In this document: piece by piece, positions 14,682-15,731 of the stretch
Layout of the letters: each line of letters opens with the position of its first letter
How positions within the stretch are numbered: position 1 is the first letter of the stretch
DNA from: JBFXEO01 sp050180015
GTDB taxonomy: Bacteria; Bacteroidota; Bacteroidia; Bacteroidales; Tenuifilaceae
Direction of reading: 5' to 3'
NCBI GenBank assembly: GCA_050180015.1
Contig: JBFXEO010000046.1
Span: 1-15,731, forward strand
DNA: 15,731 bases
Notes under the pieces: model-generated
What the model was told of the DNA's origin: nothing
Databases searched by the model: none
What the model saw: only the letters and a program-made list of their open reading frames with translations
Made by a program: the position numbers and the translations under genes

Positions 14682-15731
14682 ATGAAGAATAAAAATCTTA
14701 TATCTATCCAAAAATTTCGCCAGTGGTTTTGGGGAATTTTTTTCTTTATCATTATCTTCCTTATAACCATTTTCACCCTTATCGGCCTCGAATTTTTTGG
14801 TCCAATGCCCACTTTCGAAGAGCTGGAAAACCCCAGGAGCAACATTGCCACCGAGATAATCTCAGAAGATAATGCTGTTCTGGGTAATTTTTTTGTTCAA
14901 AACAGAACCTTTATAAATTACGATGAAATATCGCCAAATGTTATAAATGCCCTTATTTCCACAGAGGATGCCCGATACCATTCACACAGCGGGATAGATT
15001 TCCAGGGGCTGGGCCGGGTAATGGTAAAAACGGTTCTGTTTGGTAAAAGAAATGCCGGTGGGGGCAGCACAATTACACAGCAGCTGGCAAAAAATTTGTT
15101 TCCCCGCGATACGATGAGAAACCGTTCCGCCATTGCCCGAACCTCAAAGTTGGTGATTACTAAATTTAAGGAGTGGATTACCGCCATTAAGCTGGAAAGG
15201 AACTACACCAAGAATGAAATTATTGCCATGTACCTAAACGTGGTAGAATTTGGAAGCAATTCTTACGGTCTTAAATCTGCCGCAAAAACATTTTTCGATA
15301 CCACCCCGGACTCATTAAAAGTTGAGCAGGCCGCACTGCTGGTTGGAATTGTAAATGCACCAACCCGATATAGCCCGGTAAGAAATCCGGAACGATCCGT
15401 ACAGCGAAGAAATGTTGTTCTCATGCAGATGGAGAAGTACGGCTACCTTACGCAACAACAGTACGATTCTATTTCGAAAATACCCATTAACCTGAATTTT
15501 AAGGAGCAGGATCACAATGCTGGCCTGGCAACATATTTCCGCGAAATGGTTCGTCTGTTTATGACCGCCAGCCAACCCGAACGCCGTTACTACTACTCAT
15601 ACGACATGTACCGCGATGATTCGTTGCTGTGGGAAACAAATACGCTGTACGGCTGGTGCAATAAAAATCTTAAACCCGATGGTACGCCTTACAACATATA
15701 CCGTGATGGTCTTAAAATTTACACCACTATA
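14682..15731 (+). CDS. Class A penicillin-binding protein (PBP1A-like), N-terminal part, cut at window edge
   Basis: 350 codons from ATG 14682 to the window end, still open. A short basic cytoplasmic tail and one membrane anchor (about 15-40) lead into a glycosyltransferase-51 domain. STEDARYHSHSGID (93-106) contains catalytic Glu95, GGSTITQQLAKN is at 127-138, and KLERNYTKNEIIAMYLN and FGSNSYGLKSAAKTFFD follow. These motifs define the peptidoglycan glycosyltransferase that polymerises lipid II on the outer face of the inner membrane. The transpeptidase domain (SxxK, SxN, KTG motifs) expected downstream lies beyond the window. The AT-rich 211-base gap to topA holds TAACTTTA at 14652-14659, a near match to the -7 consensus, 22 bases before the ATG. 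It lacks a spaced -33 element. PBP1A is the best call, but a monofunctional or 1C-type protein cannot be excluded from this part alone. Confidence 0.92.
   Translation, partial: MKNKNLISIQKFRQWFWGIFFFIIIFLITIFTLIGLEFFGPMPTFEELENPRSNIATEIISEDNAVLGNFFVQNRTFINYDEISPNVINALISTEDARYHSHSGIDFQGLGRVMVKTVLFGKRNAGGGSTITQQLAKNLFPRDTMRNRSAIARTSKLVITKFKEWITAIKLERNYTKNEIIAMYLNVVEFGSNSYGLKSAAKTFFDTTPDSLKVEQAALLVGIVNAPTRYSPVRNPERSVQRRNVVLMQMEKYGYLTQQQYDSISKIPINLNFKEQDHNAGLATYFREMVRLFMTASQPERRYYYSYDMYRDDSLLWETNTLYGWCNKNLKPDGTPYNIYRDGLKIYTTI

Noticed and set aside
1..15731. CRISPR array, insertion sequence, prophage, tRNA or rRNA genes
   Set aside because: I saw no regularly spaced repeats, transposase or integrase motifs, cloverleaf sequences or rRNA signatures on either strand.

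Overview
The window comes from a member of the phylum Bacteroidota. The strongest evidence is a complete, collinear type IX secretion system (T9SS) core cluster, porP-gldK-gldL-gldM-gldN, which occurs only in that phylum. Supporting evidence is the general lack of Shine-Dalgarno sequences, several matches to the Bacteroidota promoter element TAnnTTTG, and AT-rich intergenic DNA. A porP-type gene heading the cluster resembles the Porphyromonas gingivalis porPKLMN layout more than the flavobacterial gldKLMN layout, which hints at a Bacteroidales-like organism. That order-level placement is only inference.

Layout. 1-860 (minus) is the 5' part of an FAD-dependent oxidoreductase related to sulfide:quinone oxidoreductase. 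It is divergent from a Crp/Fnr-family regulator at 987-1682 (plus). The 126-base gap between them carries two adjacent sequences that each match the E. coli FNR box at 9 of 10 positions. 1722-3208 (minus) is a two-gene, translationally coupled MlaE/MlaF-type lipid transport pair. 3376-4467 (plus) is mannose-1-phosphate guanylyltransferase, which ends at a strong bidirectional hairpin at 4499-4531 facing the end of the T9SS cluster. 4549-10785 (minus) holds gldN, gldM, gldL, gldK and porP, transcribed in the order porP to gldN. Upstream, on the same strand, are an arginase-fold protein with degraded metal ligands (10934-12115) and topA (12143-14470). 14682-15731 (plus) is the N-terminal part of a class A penicillin-binding protein, cut by the window edge.

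How the genes work together. GldL and GldM form the inner-membrane proton-driven motor of the T9SS. GldM spans the periplasm to the GldK/GldN ring at the outer membrane. PorP is an outer-membrane barrel accessory protein. MlaE/MlaF, the GDP-mannose enzyme and the penicillin-binding protein are general cell-envelope functions. The oxidoreductase and the cysteine-bearing regulator look like a redox or sulfide-responsive pair.

Most of the window is ordinary core genome. The points most worth following are the FNR-like regulator with its candidate FNR boxes, the pseudo-arginase between topA and the T9SS cluster, the perfect 11-bp inverted repeat over the probable porP promoter, and the long C-terminal extension of GldL. 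I found no CRISPR array, transposon, tRNA or rRNA gene.
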